Origin: an uncultured Lachnospiraceae bacterium
GTDB lineage: Bacteria; Bacillota; Clostridia; Lachnospirales; Lachnospiraceae
Direction of reading: 5' to 3'
Assembly: GCA_910578845.1 (NCBI GenBank)
Contig: CAJTSL010000007.1
Coordinates: forward strand, 22,500-86,499
DNA: 64,000 bases
Of the stretch, positions 1 to 7,664 are shown one piece after another (the first letter of the stretch is position 1; each line of letters opens with the position of its first letter). A program made the translations under genes and the position numbers. The notes below the pieces were generated by a model. It worked only from the letters and a program-made list of their open reading frames with translations. It made no database searches and was not told where the DNA came from.

Positions 1-348
1 ATCTTCTAAAGTATCCGAATTGCCTAATTCTATATCGTACTTATAAATATATCCTTCTTCATGGAAAAGTATTTCCAGCCATATGCCGTTATAATTGCTG
101 TTTTTACCGGATAATCTAAATGTGCTCAAAATATCATAGCACCAATCTAGCAACTCCAAAACGGAAGTCTTACCTGATGCGTTTTTTCCAACAACTCCAA
201 TAGTACTATAAACATATAGTTCCTCGTCGATTTCCAACAATTCATATTCTTTGTCTTCACTCGTTTTTTTTGATTTAGCGATAAATTCCATTTCAAAATC
301 ATCAGCGCAGTTTTTAAACCCTTTTGCTTTTATTCCTAATATTTTCAT
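1..348 (-). CDS. AAA-type ATP-binding protein, N-terminal part (runs off the left edge)
   Basis: An open frame of 116 codons runs from an ATG at 346-348 (plus-strand CAT) to the left edge, so only the N-terminus is present. An AGGAGG ribosome binding site lies 6 nt upstream. The protein starts MKILGIKAKGFKN and carries a P-loop, GVVGKNASGKTS, at about residues 60-71. This is the layout of RecF/OLD-like and other AAA_15/AAA_21 ATPases, where an N-terminal beta strand and Walker A precede a long insertion. Such proteins are often in defence or abortive-infection modules, but the missing C-terminus prevents assignment. It is separated from ackA by a terminator and is unrelated to the sugar genes. 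Confidence 0.8.
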   Translation of the reverse strand, partial: MKILGIKAKGFKNCADDFEMEFIAKSKKTSEDKEYELLEIDEELYVYSTIGVVGKNASGKTSVLELLDWCYDILSTFRLSGKNSNYNGIWLEILFHEEGYIYKYDIELGNSDTLED

Positions 349-454
349 GGCTTACCTCCTGTCGCATATTATTTTTCCCATTACTAATATCTATATTATC
401 ATATAGAGAATATAATTAAAACATTTTTTCTGTTTATATCTTTTTTGTTAATAG

Positions 455-485
455 AAAAAGACCTAGCCATCCTCTAGGTCTTTTT
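455..485 (-). terminator. Intrinsic terminator downstream of ackA
   Basis: A 12-bp perfect inverted repeat (AAAAAGACCTAG / CTAGGTCTTTTT) with a 7-nt loop. It lies 25 bases past the ackA stop codon. The symmetric A/T tails mean it could also work on the other strand, but no plus-strand gene ends here. Confidence 0.8.
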
Positions 486-509
486 CCACATAAAACACTG
501 TTTTGCTTC

Positions 510-1712
510 TTATTTTCCATTCACAATCGCATATGTCTCCCTTGCAATTGCCAATTCTTCATTGGTCGGTATCACAAGTACTTTAGTCTGTGACTGCGGC
601 GTTGTGATCACTAGATCTTCCCCACGTTTAGCATTCTGCTCTTCGTCTAACGTAACCCCCAGATACCCAAGGCGGCTGCATATCATATCCCTGATAAACG
701 CGCTGTTCTCTCCCAGGCCCGCCGTAAAGCAGATGGCGTCTACGCCGTTCATTGCCGCAGTGTACGCACCGATGTATTTCGCTACACGGTATGCAAACGT
801 CTCCATAGTACGGATGCCTGCATCGTCTCCTTCTTCATATGCTTTCTGCAAATCCCTGAAATCAGAAGAAAGATTCCCGGATAAGCCAAGTACCCCGGAT
901 TTTTTATTCAAAATACTCATCACATCGTCTATGGATTTTCCTTCTTTATGCGCAATAAATTCAATAATCGCAGGATCAATATCCCCGGAGCGGGTTCCCA
1001 TGATCAGCCCTTCCAAAGGCGTTAGTCCCATAGAGGTATCGATACATTTCCCATTTTTCACCGCAGACACGCTTGCACCGTTCCCGAGATGACATACGAT
1101 CAGTTTCAGATCCTCATATTTTTGCCCCAGCACTTGTGCCGCACGTTTCGATACATAAGAATGGCTTGTACCATGGAATCCGTATCTTCTGACTTTATAT
1201 TTCTCATAATACTCATAAGGAAGGCCATACAGATAGGCTTCCTTTGGCATTGTCTGATGGAATGCCGTATCGAATACGCCTACCATAGGAGTCTCAGACA
1301 TCAGTTCCTTACATGCTGCAATGCCAATCAGATTCGCAGGATTATGTAACGGCGCCAGTTCATTACAATCGGTAATCGCTTTTACGACTTCTTCCGTAAT
1401 CAACGTTGAGGACGCAAATTTCTCTCCGCCATGCACGATACGATGTCCGACTGCTCCGATCTCTGACAATGATTTCACGACACCGTTCTTCTCATCCACC
1501 AGGGCATTGAGGACGAGCCTGATCGCCTGCGTATGGTCTTCCATCGGTGTCACTGTTTCTACTTTCTCTTTGCCTGTCGGCTGATAAACAAGCTGGCTTC
1601 CTTCAATCCCGATACGCTCGCATAAACCCTTCGCGATCATTTTCTCCGTTACTGCATCGATCAACTGGAACTTTAAAGACGAACTTCCACAGTTAATGAC
1701 TAATATATTCAT
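510..1712 (-). CDS. ackA: Acetate kinase
   Basis: Converts acetyl phosphate and ADP to acetate and ATP, the last step of acetogenic overflow metabolism in the cytoplasm. The 400-residue product has the family length. It starts MNILVINCGSSSLKF (phosphate-binding ASKHA N-lobe) and contains GHRIVHGG with the substrate-binding Arg, the signature VFDTAFHQTMP, LGNGASVSA, and the C-terminal FTAGLGENS. The start is set at 1712 because an AAAGGAG site sits 11 nt before that ATG; the in-frame ATG at 1733 has that site inside it. It lies 150 bases downstream of pta on the same strand, with a repeat element in between, so the two are probably co-transcribed. Confidence 0.97.
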   Translation of the reverse strand: MNILVINCGSSSLKFQLIDAVTEKMIAKGLCERIGIEGSQLVYQPTGKEKVETVTPMEDHTQAIRLVLNALVDEKNGVVKSLSEIGAVGHRIVHGGEKFASSTLITEEVVKAITDCNELAPLHNPANLIGIAACKELMSETPMVGVFDTAFHQTMPKEAYLYGLPYEYYEKYKVRRYGFHGTSHSYVSKRAAQVLGQKYEDLKLIVCHLGNGASVSAVKNGKCIDTSMGLTPLEGLIMGTRSGDIDPAIIEFIAHKEGKSIDDVMSILNKKSGVLGLSGNLSSDFRDLQKAYEEGDDAGIRTMETFAYRVAKYIGAYTAAMNGVDAICFTAGLGENSAFIRDMICSRLGYLGVTLDEEQNAKRGEDLVITTPQSQTKVLVIPTNEELAIARETYAIVNGK

Positions 1713-1754
1713 TGTAATATTTGCTCCTTTCATTTATTTAATTTTTTTAGATAA

Positions 1755-1851
1755 TTGCGAAACTAAGTTTTGGCAACTGCACAGTGTACAAATAGAAGCG
1801 CCTCCAGAGGGAGTCGCATCTATAGACAAATCGTCACGGGGGCGCTTTCGC
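1755..1851. repeat. 97-nt dispersed intergenic repeat, copy 1 (family A)
   Basis: This element between pta and ackA is about 96% identical (4 mismatches in 97) to 48014-48110. It has short terminal inverted repeats (TGCGAAA / TTTCGCA) and an internal inverted repeat (AAGCGCC at 1796-1802, GGCGCTT at 1841-1847), so it can fold. It has no coding capacity. It resembles a small non-autonomous or REP-type element; a structured RNA is possible. Confidence 0.85.
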
Positions 1852-1862
1852 ATTTATCTGGT

Positions 1863-2864
1863 TTAACTTAGCTGCGCCTGCACTGCTGTCAACGCTACGA
1901 CACCGACAATATCTTCCCAGGAACATCCACGGGACAGATCATTGACCGGTTTCGCGATGCCTTGCAGCATCGGCCCGTACGCTTCTGCTTTTCCTAATCT
2001 TTGTACTAACTTATATCCAATATTCCCGCAGTCCAGATTCGGGAAAATCAAGACATTTGCCTTTCCGGCCACATCACTTCCCGGCGCTTTGGATTTTGCA
2101 ATGTGGGGAACAAGCGCAGCATCTGCCTGCAATTCACCGTCAAGACATAAGTGCGGGAATTGTTCATGCGCGATTCTTGTCGCCTCCACCATTTTATCCA
2201 CTAACGGATGTTTCGCGCTTCCTCTCGTGGAATGGGAAAGCATTGCGATAATCGGTTTTGCGCCTACCAGGCTCTTAAAGCTCCTTGCGGAAGCTTCTGC
2301 GATAGAAGCAAGCTCCTCCGCTGTCGGATCCTGGTTCAATCCACAGTCGGCAAAAAGGAACGTCCCGCCTTCCCCGAACTCACAATCCGGCACATCCATA
2401 ATGAAGAATCCCGATACCAGTTTCACGCCTGGCGCCGTCTTTAGGATCTGCAATGCAGGCCTTAACGTATCCGCCGTTGCATGAGACGCTCCTGCCACCA
2501 TACCGTCCGCATCATTCGCTTTTACCATGATAACGCCAAATGTCAGATAATCTTTTAGCAAAATTTCTCTTGCTTTCTCGGGTGTCATTCCTTTGTTCTT
2601 CCGTGTTTCATACAACAAATTCACATAGTCATCTAATTTATCCGTTTTCTCAGGGTCAATTATCGTCACGCCGTCCAATTCTACTTCCAGCCATCCGGCA
2701 CCGTCCAAAATCTTTTCTTCATTGCCAATCATAATGATATCGGCAATCCCGTCTTGTATAATGTGGGATGCCGCGATCAACGTCCTTTTGTCACTGGTTT
2801 CCGGTAACACGATTGTCTTCCTATCGCTTCTTGCTTTCTCTTTCATTAAATCTATATATGACAT
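1863..2864 (-). CDS. pta: Phosphate acetyltransferase
   Basis: Exchanges CoA and phosphate between acetyl-CoA and acetyl phosphate. The 333-residue protein is the short class I Pta typical of Firmicutes, without the N-terminal regulatory domains of the enterobacterial enzyme. Visible family segments are IVLPETSDKRT, MVAGASHATADTLRPALQ, FADCGLNQDPT, SHSTRGSAKHP and VLIFPNLDCGNIGYKL. An AAAGGAG site precedes the ATG. It is followed by ackA on the same strand. Confidence 0.97.
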   Translation of the reverse strand: MSYIDLMKEKARSDRKTIVLPETSDKRTLIAASHIIQDGIADIIMIGNEEKILDGAGWLEVELDGVTIIDPEKTDKLDDYVNLLYETRKNKGMTPEKAREILLKDYLTFGVIMVKANDADGMVAGASHATADTLRPALQILKTAPGVKLVSGFFIMDVPDCEFGEGGTFLFADCGLNQDPTAEELASIAEASARSFKSLVGAKPIIAMLSHSTRGSAKHPLVDKMVEATRIAHEQFPHLCLDGELQADAALVPHIAKSKAPGSDVAGKANVLIFPNLDCGNIGYKLVQRLGKAEAYGPMLQGIAKPVNDLSRGCSWEDIVGVVALTAVQAQLS

Positions 2865-2917
2865 GTCCTCTTCTCCTTTCCTTCTTGCCCTGCTAGGACA
2901 AACACTCAGATTTTAAC

Positions 2918-3250
2918 TTATTTAGGCCTGACTGTAAGCATTTGGATTAACCCGTCATCATTGGCTTCCCGCACGGTAGCGATCGCCATAATATTATAAC
3001 CGCCAAAGTTTGCAACAAATTCCGCCTGCGTATCGTTTACGACTTCTGCTTCGGCAATCGAATACTGACGGAAGCCAAATTTATTACGGAAAAACATATG
3101 AATGGCTTCCTTACCATAGATATGGTATTCTTTCTGGGAGGAAGAATTGGTGCAATAATCGCATAGGCTTCCGTCTTTCGTAAATAATTCGGCTAACCCT
3201 GCAAAATCCTTATTTTCCATAGCTTCTACATATTTCTCAATCGGTTTCAT
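2918..3250 (-). CDS. NTF2-like / SnoaL-like protein
   Basis: A 110-residue protein starting MKPIEKYVEAMENKDF, a typical opening helix for the NTF2/SnoaL cone fold, with the pattern LAELFTKDGSLCDY and FGGYNIMAIATV fitting its beta sheet. Family members include isomerases, dehydratases and non-enzymatic binding proteins, so the substrate is unknown. The start at 3250 is chosen because GGAGG lies 7 nt upstream; a longer frame reads back through a repeat element and is probably not translated. It follows an SDR dehydrogenase by 107 nt, and an SDR/SnoaL pairing suggests two steps on one ketone or hydroxyl compound. This is inference. Confidence 0.8.
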   Translation of the reverse strand: MKPIEKYVEAMENKDFAGLAELFTKDGSLCDYCTNSSSQKEYHIYGKEAIHMFFRNKFGFRQYSIAEAEVVNDTQAEFVANFGGYNIMAIATVREANDDGLIQMLTVRPK

Positions 3251-3251
3251 C

Positions 3252-3339
3252 TTAATCCTCCATTCTTGCTCAACTTGCGAATTTGGGCGCAAGCACAAAT
3301 TTGCGTGTGAAAAATCTTCCATATATGGATTTTTCACAC
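3252..3339. repeat. Family C intergenic repeat, copy 1, with strong hairpin and ribosome binding site
   Basis: The first 33 nt (3252-3284) are identical to 20659-20691. The element ends just before the start codon of the NTF2-like gene and contains its GGAGG site. The distal part is a 12-bp perfect hairpin (GTGTGAAAAATC 3305-3316 / GATTTTTCACAC 3328-3339) with an 11-nt loop. Related sequence occurs at 19667-19740 and 20659-20827. The hairpin may act as a weak terminator or processing site between the SDR and NTF2-like genes. Confidence 0.8.
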
Positions 3340-3357
3340 TATCCCTCCATCCTTGTC

Positions 3358-4146
3358 CTAATATACTTTCTCAGTATTCAGAAGCGCGTCGGTGCCACCA
3401 TCTACGAACATAACGTTGCCATTGACACCTCTTGCTGCATCGGAAGCGAGAAATACCATTACTTCTGCAATCTCATCCGCATCCATCAGGCATTCCTGTC
3501 CATATTTTGTAGGGATTGGCAATGCATTTAATGCCATTTTCGCTGACGTGCTCATCGTCGCCGTCATTGTCGTATTCACGTTGCCGGGAGCGACAGCGTT
3601 GATGCGGACACCATTTGCCGCCCATGAAGCCGAAACACGTCTTACCCATCTTGCCAGAGCATATTTGGTAGAGACATAGAGACTGTTTCCTACGCTAAGA
3701 TTAGTGGAATCCATTTGTGACACTAAATTCAAGATTCTTTTTTCATCCCCAATATTATTTAATAAATCTGCAATATCCATACGCCCTGCGCCCTGGGAAA
3801 TCGTATTGGATGCAGTCACAACGCAGCTTCCATGTTTTTTCACAAGCAGATCATATCCGCCTTTTGCAAGCGCAAGCGTGCCAAAATAGTTCAACGAAAT
3901 AATTAACGGCAGGTTCCCACAAGCGCCGGACACACCTGCATTACAGATCAGTCCATCCAGGCCTTCCGGATGCATTTTGCTTAAACGCTCAATTGCTTCC
4001 TCTCTTCCTTCCTCTGTCGCCAAATTGACACAGATATCCCCATCTTTTAAATCAATGTTGACGACATCATGTCCACGCTGCAATAACAATTCTTTTGTCT
4101 TGGCGCCGATCCCGCTTGACGCTCCTGAAATTGCGTATACACCCAT
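3358..4146 (-). CDS. Short-chain dehydrogenase, 3-alpha-hydroxysteroid dehydrogenase-like
   Basis: A 262-residue NAD(P)-dependent oxidoreductase of the classical SDR family. Visible features are the nucleotide-binding GASSGIG at residues 8-14, the CNAG motif, the YVSTK catalytic Tyr/Lys pair, and the C-terminal VNGNVMFVDGG. The order IDLKDGDICVNLAT near residue 35 and the long insertion between the active-site Ser region and the Tyr recall the Comamonas-type 3-alpha-hydroxysteroid dehydrogenase/carbonyl reductase subgroup more than sugar dehydrogenases. The start at 4146 has GGAGG 8 nt upstream; an upstream GTG frame overlaps that site. Substrate unknown; the GH105 neighbours suggest it may instead act on a sugar acid. 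Confidence 0.85.
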   Translation of the reverse strand: MGVYAISGASSGIGAKTKELLLQRGHDVVNIDLKDGDICVNLATEEGREEAIERLSKMHPEGLDGLICNAGVSGACGNLPLIISLNYFGTLALAKGGYDLLVKKHGSCVVTASNTISQGAGRMDIADLLNNIGDEKRILNLVSQMDSTNLSVGNSLYVSTKYALARWVRRVSASWAANGVRINAVAPGNVNTTMTATMSTSAKMALNALPIPTKYGQECLMDADEIAEVMVFLASDAARGVNGNVMFVDGGTDALLNTEKVY

Positions 4147-4173
4147 GTTCTTTTCCTCCACTTCTCTTTACTA

Positions 4174-5301
4174 TTATTTTTGAAGACGCAGCATCTCGGT
4201 ATAAGCAAGCAAAAACGGCCCTACACCTTTTGCATCATCATTTACGACTGGCTCCGACATATAATAATCATAAGTGCCCGAACGCTTCTGCGCACCACCA
4301 AGGCCTGCTACAAGGCATATGCCGCCCAGATGCAGATTCCCTTCCTCATCTGTCGTCAAATAGGTATCGCAGATACCATGAAATGCCTTTTCCCCATGCT
4401 TACGGTAACGTTCCGGCAAAAAGCCAAGACGGGTGCCTTTTAGCAAAGCGTATGCCATGATCGCACTGCCGCTTGTCTCCAGATAATTCCTGTCCATGCC
4501 CCCTACATTGACCACTTGATACCACATGCCGCTCTCATCCTGGTATCGTAACATCGCATCCATCAAATCTATGAAAACTTTCTTCATATTCTCGTATGGC
4601 GCGCCATAGGATGCGTCCGCTTTATCCAGCGTATCCAATAACGCCATGGCATACCATCCAAGAGCACGAAGCCAGAAATTCTGGCTAAGCCCGGTCACTT
4701 TGTCGCACCAGAACATCTCTCTGGATGAATCATATGCATGATAATATAAACCCGTTTCTTTATCCCGCATATTTACCTGTACCTGCTCAAACTGATTAAA
4801 AATATCCGTATAGTTCTTCCGATCGTTAAAGCGGGTCTCATATTCCATATAAAACGGCTGGCACATATAAAGGCCATCCAGCCAGACTTGATTCGGATAA
4901 ATATTTTTATGCCAGAAGTTCCCTTCCTTCGTCCGTGGCATTTGTTCAATCTGGCTATAGATTAAATCTATTGCTTTCCGGTATTTCTCTTTTCCTGTGA
5001 GATCATATAATTCAAATAACGTTTTGCCGGCATTGATATTATCAATATTCAACTCGTTGACATCATATCCGTCTATGCTGCCGTCCTCCGCTACTTTACA
5101 GTCAATAAAAGCATCTGCGAACTGAAAATATTTCTCATCTTTGGTGATCGCATACATTTCCAGAATGGCTTTGATCATACAGCCGTCAATATAATTCCAT
5201 TTCGATTTGACTCCCTGCATAATTTTCTCAATATTCCAGATTGGGCGGTCGGGTGTGCTCTTCTCCATCAATTCGTCAATATACTTTTCAATCCTCTCCA
5301 T
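4174..5301 (-). CDS. GH105 unsaturated rhamnogalacturonyl hydrolase (YteR/RhiN type)
   Basis: Removes the 4,5-unsaturated galacturonyl residue left at the end of rhamnogalacturonan-I oligosaccharides by lyases, giving rhamnose-ended product and 5-keto-4-deoxyuronate. The 375 residues match the YteR length. Both expected catalytic Asp positions are visible, in LNIDNINAGK and in VWLDGLYMCQPFYMEYE, as is the substrate-site block around HAYDSSREMFW and GLSQNFWLRALGW. There is no signal peptide, so it is cytoplasmic. AAAGGAGG precedes the ATG. The gene follows a degenerate paralogue by 11 nt in a minus-strand operon with GH43 enzymes. Confidence 0.93.
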   Translation of the reverse strand: MERIEKYIDELMEKSTPDRPIWNIEKIMQGVKSKWNYIDGCMIKAILEMYAITKDEKYFQFADAFIDCKVAEDGSIDGYDVNELNIDNINAGKTLFELYDLTGKEKYRKAIDLIYSQIEQMPRTKEGNFWHKNIYPNQVWLDGLYMCQPFYMEYETRFNDRKNYTDIFNQFEQVQVNMRDKETGLYYHAYDSSREMFWCDKVTGLSQNFWLRALGWYAMALLDTLDKADASYGAPYENMKKVFIDLMDAMLRYQDESGMWYQVVNVGGMDRNYLETSGSAIMAYALLKGTRLGFLPERYRKHGEKAFHGICDTYLTTDEEGNLHLGGICLVAGLGGAQKRSGTYDYYMSEPVVNDDAKGVGPFLLAYTEMLRLQK

Positions 5302-5312
5302 GACATCCTCCT

Positions 5313-6281
5313 TTAGCCATTCTCATCCATCTCTTTTTTTATTCGCAAGTATTCTCCACATGCCATAATGAACATTCCTATGCCTTCAATGTCTTCCGCA
5401 AATCCTTTATCACTGAACAACGCATTCCTGGTCAGGCTCTCTATGATCTCTATCCCAGAAGCAACATATTTTTCTTTTAATAAAATTCCCATACGACATG
5501 CCTTCAAGATACTATATCCAATAATAGCGCTTCCGGCTTCGTCTATCTGGAGCGTGTTTTCTGTGACAGCATCAGCTTCTGCCCCAATCCTGCTTGGGAA
5601 AAGGCAGCTCTCCTGGCTCTGATATGGCAGCGTCTTTTGCAACGCCATCTTAAATGCATCCTGCAAAACCCGGTACTGCTCATAGATTTCAAAGCTCATA
5701 TGATCCAACGTATCTACGAATGCGGCAAGATAGCATGCCAAGCTTCTCATCTGCAAACCAAAAGGAGAAAAATCCCTATTTTCATTATATAAAAATTTTT
5801 CCACATTTTCAAATTGGTTTATGATATCATTGTATTTTTCTTTCTTCCCATATGTCGTTTCATATGCCATATAAAACGGTTGTGTCTTATAAAGCGCAAC
5901 CAGCCAGCTCTCATCAGGCTCTGACTTGCCGTATAAGAAATTTCCGCACGCACAGCGTGGGCATTCCCGGAGCCGTTCCATCACGTACGTTATTGCCTTA
6001 CGATATTTCTCTTCGTTTACTCTATCATACATACGAAAGAAAATTAAGCCGCCGCCAATGCCTTCAAGCACATCTTCATTGCTCGGATATCCCTTTATGC
6101 TACCATCTTCTGCGACTACTTCTTCCAAATAGTTCTTTATCCAGGAAAAATATTGCTCATCCTTTGTCGCCTCATACATCTGCCACGTCCCCATAAGAAT
6201 GCTGCCGGTCCCAGCGCACCAGTCCTTATCGCGACTGTAAAATTGCTCCAAGTACGCGTCAATGTCTTCTTTTACCTTCAT
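5313..6281 (-). CDS. GH105-like protein lacking the catalytic aspartates (probable pseudoenzyme)
   Basis: A 322-residue homologue of the neighbouring GH105; aligned segments include EDGSIKGYPSNED, RKAITYVMERL, QPFYMAYET, and EAGSAIIGYSILKACRMGIL against SGSAIMAYALLKGTRLGFL. Both catalytic positions are changed: the Asp of NID is Glu (VLEGIGGG), and the Asp of WLDGLY is Val (WLVALY). The block with HAYD and GLSQNFWLRALGW is missing, which explains the shorter length. The reading frame is intact and has its own start at 6281, so this is not simple decay. It may bind oligosaccharide, pair with the active enzyme, or have a new activity. Fold call firm, function unknown. Confidence 0.85.
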   Translation of the reverse strand: MKVKEDIDAYLEQFYSRDKDWCAGTGSILMGTWQMYEATKDEQYFSWIKNYLEEVVAEDGSIKGYPSNEDVLEGIGGGLIFFRMYDRVNEEKYRKAITYVMERLRECPRCACGNFLYGKSEPDESWLVALYKTQPFYMAYETTYGKKEKYNDIINQFENVEKFLYNENRDFSPFGLQMRSLACYLAAFVDTLDHMSFEIYEQYRVLQDAFKMALQKTLPYQSQESCLFPSRIGAEADAVTENTLQIDEAGSAIIGYSILKACRMGILLKEKYVASGIEIIESLTRNALFSDKGFAEDIEGIGMFIMACGEYLRIKKEMDENG

Positions 6282-6305
6282 TTTCCTCCATGCTCCTTTC
6301 CTATA

Positions 6306-7664
6306 TTACGTTTTTATTCTCTTCCTTCTCCAATACCCTGTCCGATACACAATATAAAGCACCATAGCCGACAATCCATTACTTACGACCACAGAGTACC
6401 AAACGCTTCGGACACCCATATGCAGCATCACTTCGCAGATAAAGAGCGTTGCGAAACGGAAGATCCAAAGCCTCGCCGCATCAATGATCATAGTCACTTC
6501 CGTGTGCCCGCTCCCCTGGAACAATCCCATGCTGGAATTGTATACACCGTTTGCAAAACACCAAAATGCCATGATGCTCAAGAAGTCAGCCGCCATGGCA
6601 ACCACTTCCGCATCTTTTGAAAATATTCTGACTATTGCTGTCGATACCGGCATCCTCGACAGGATCAATCCTCCCAGGAAAAGGAAGATAACGCTAATCC
6701 GCATAGACAGGCGATACCCTTTCTCCGCCCTATCATGTTGCTCGGCGCCGACGTTCTGTCCTACGATCGTTGCAACTGCGGAACCGATCCCGTTCGTTGG
6801 CAATGTGATCAAGCTATTGATCTTATTGCCGATTCCGTACGCTGCCATTGCCTGGGTGCCATACTTTAAAACATTCCTGCTCATTAAGAGGAAGCCAAAC
6901 TGCATCGTACTGCCGCCGATTGCCGTAGGAAGGCCAATTACTAGGATATTTTTTAGCTTTTCTTTTTCAAATTTTAACTTACGTAAATTGAGATAGATAT
7001 CTTTCTCTTTGTTCAGTAATAGGATAAAGGCGATGATCGCCGGGACTGCCTTCGCGCCAACGGTCGCTAACGCTGCGCCTGCTACTCCCATATCCAGGAC
7101 AAGCATCAGCACCGGATCCAATATCATATTGATGGTAATGCCAAATAAATTCAGGAACATCGGACGGACCGTATCCCCTTGTGCCTGATTAATCGCCGTA
7201 TACATGTTCACGGTATAGAGAAATGGCATGTCCAGGATAACAAGCTGCAAATAGGTCTTGCTATGCTGCCATGTCTCTTCTTTGGCTCCAAGCCACGTCA
7301 CAATAGACGGCGTCGCAATAGCGCAGAAAACGGCGCATACAACAGAAAACAGCAAAGCACAGGCAAAGATCTGGTTCGCCATGCTTCTAGCATCTTCGTC
7401 CTTCTTAGCGCCCAGGTACTGGGCAATCAACACAGAACCTGCTACCGTAATGCCAGACCCGAAATTAATCACAATGTTCTGCATCGGCGACACCAGATTG
7501 ATTGCGGCAAGCTCCTCTGTTCCCAGTTTGCCCAGCCAATAGGTGTCTGTCAGGTTATACATTGTCTGTAAAAAGCTATTAATGACAACCGGTATCGCGA
7601 GCGCCATAATTGCCTTTACCAAATTTCCGCTTAACAGCAATTCACGGTTACTTTTTTTATTCAT
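6306..7664 (-). CDS. MATE family efflux transporter
   Basis: A 452-residue integral membrane protein with about 12 hydrophobic segments in two similar halves, the layout of the DinF/NorM-like MATE family, which exports organic cations or metabolites in exchange for Na+ or H+. Family-like stretches are VINSFLQTMYNLTDTYWLGKLG at the first helix pair, the AQYLGAKKDEDA loop, and the second-half counterpart VATIVGQNVGAEQHDRAEKG. The start codon overlaps the stop of the ankyrin-GH43 gene (ATGA), so translation is coupled. It could export an inhibitory sugar acid or an imported antimicrobial. Substrate cannot be read from sequence. Confidence 0.92.
   Translation of the reverse strand: MNKKSNRELLLSGNLVKAIMALAIPVVINSFLQTMYNLTDTYWLGKLGTEELAAINLVSPMQNIVINFGSGITVAGSVLIAQYLGAKKDEDARSMANQIFACALLFSVVCAVFCAIATPSIVTWLGAKEETWQHSKTYLQLVILDMPFLYTVNMYTAINQAQGDTVRPMFLNLFGITINMILDPVLMLVLDMGVAGAALATVGAKAVPAIIAFILLLNKEKDIYLNLRKLKFEKEKLKNILVIGLPTAIGGSTMQFGFLLMSRNVLKYGTQAMAAYGIGNKINSLITLPTNGIGSAVATIVGQNVGAEQHDRAEKGYRLSMRISVIFLFLGGLILSRMPVSTAIVRIFSKDAEVVAMAADFLSIMAFWCFANGVYNSSMGLFQGSGHTEVTMIIDAARLWIFRFATLFICEVMLHMGVRSVWYSVVVSNGLSAMVLYIVYRTGYWRRKRIKT

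Noticed and set aside
562..1092. A 176-codon open frame antisense to ackA
   Set aside because: No ribosome binding site and ackA is certain on the other strand. Codon use of the real gene leaves the antisense frame open.
3251..3337. Upstream extension of the NTF2-like gene
   Set aside because: The extra 29 residues are coded by the family C repeat, and the same peptide end (NSQVEQEWRIK) appears before the unrelated isomerase at 20657. The GGAGG before the later ATG decides the start.
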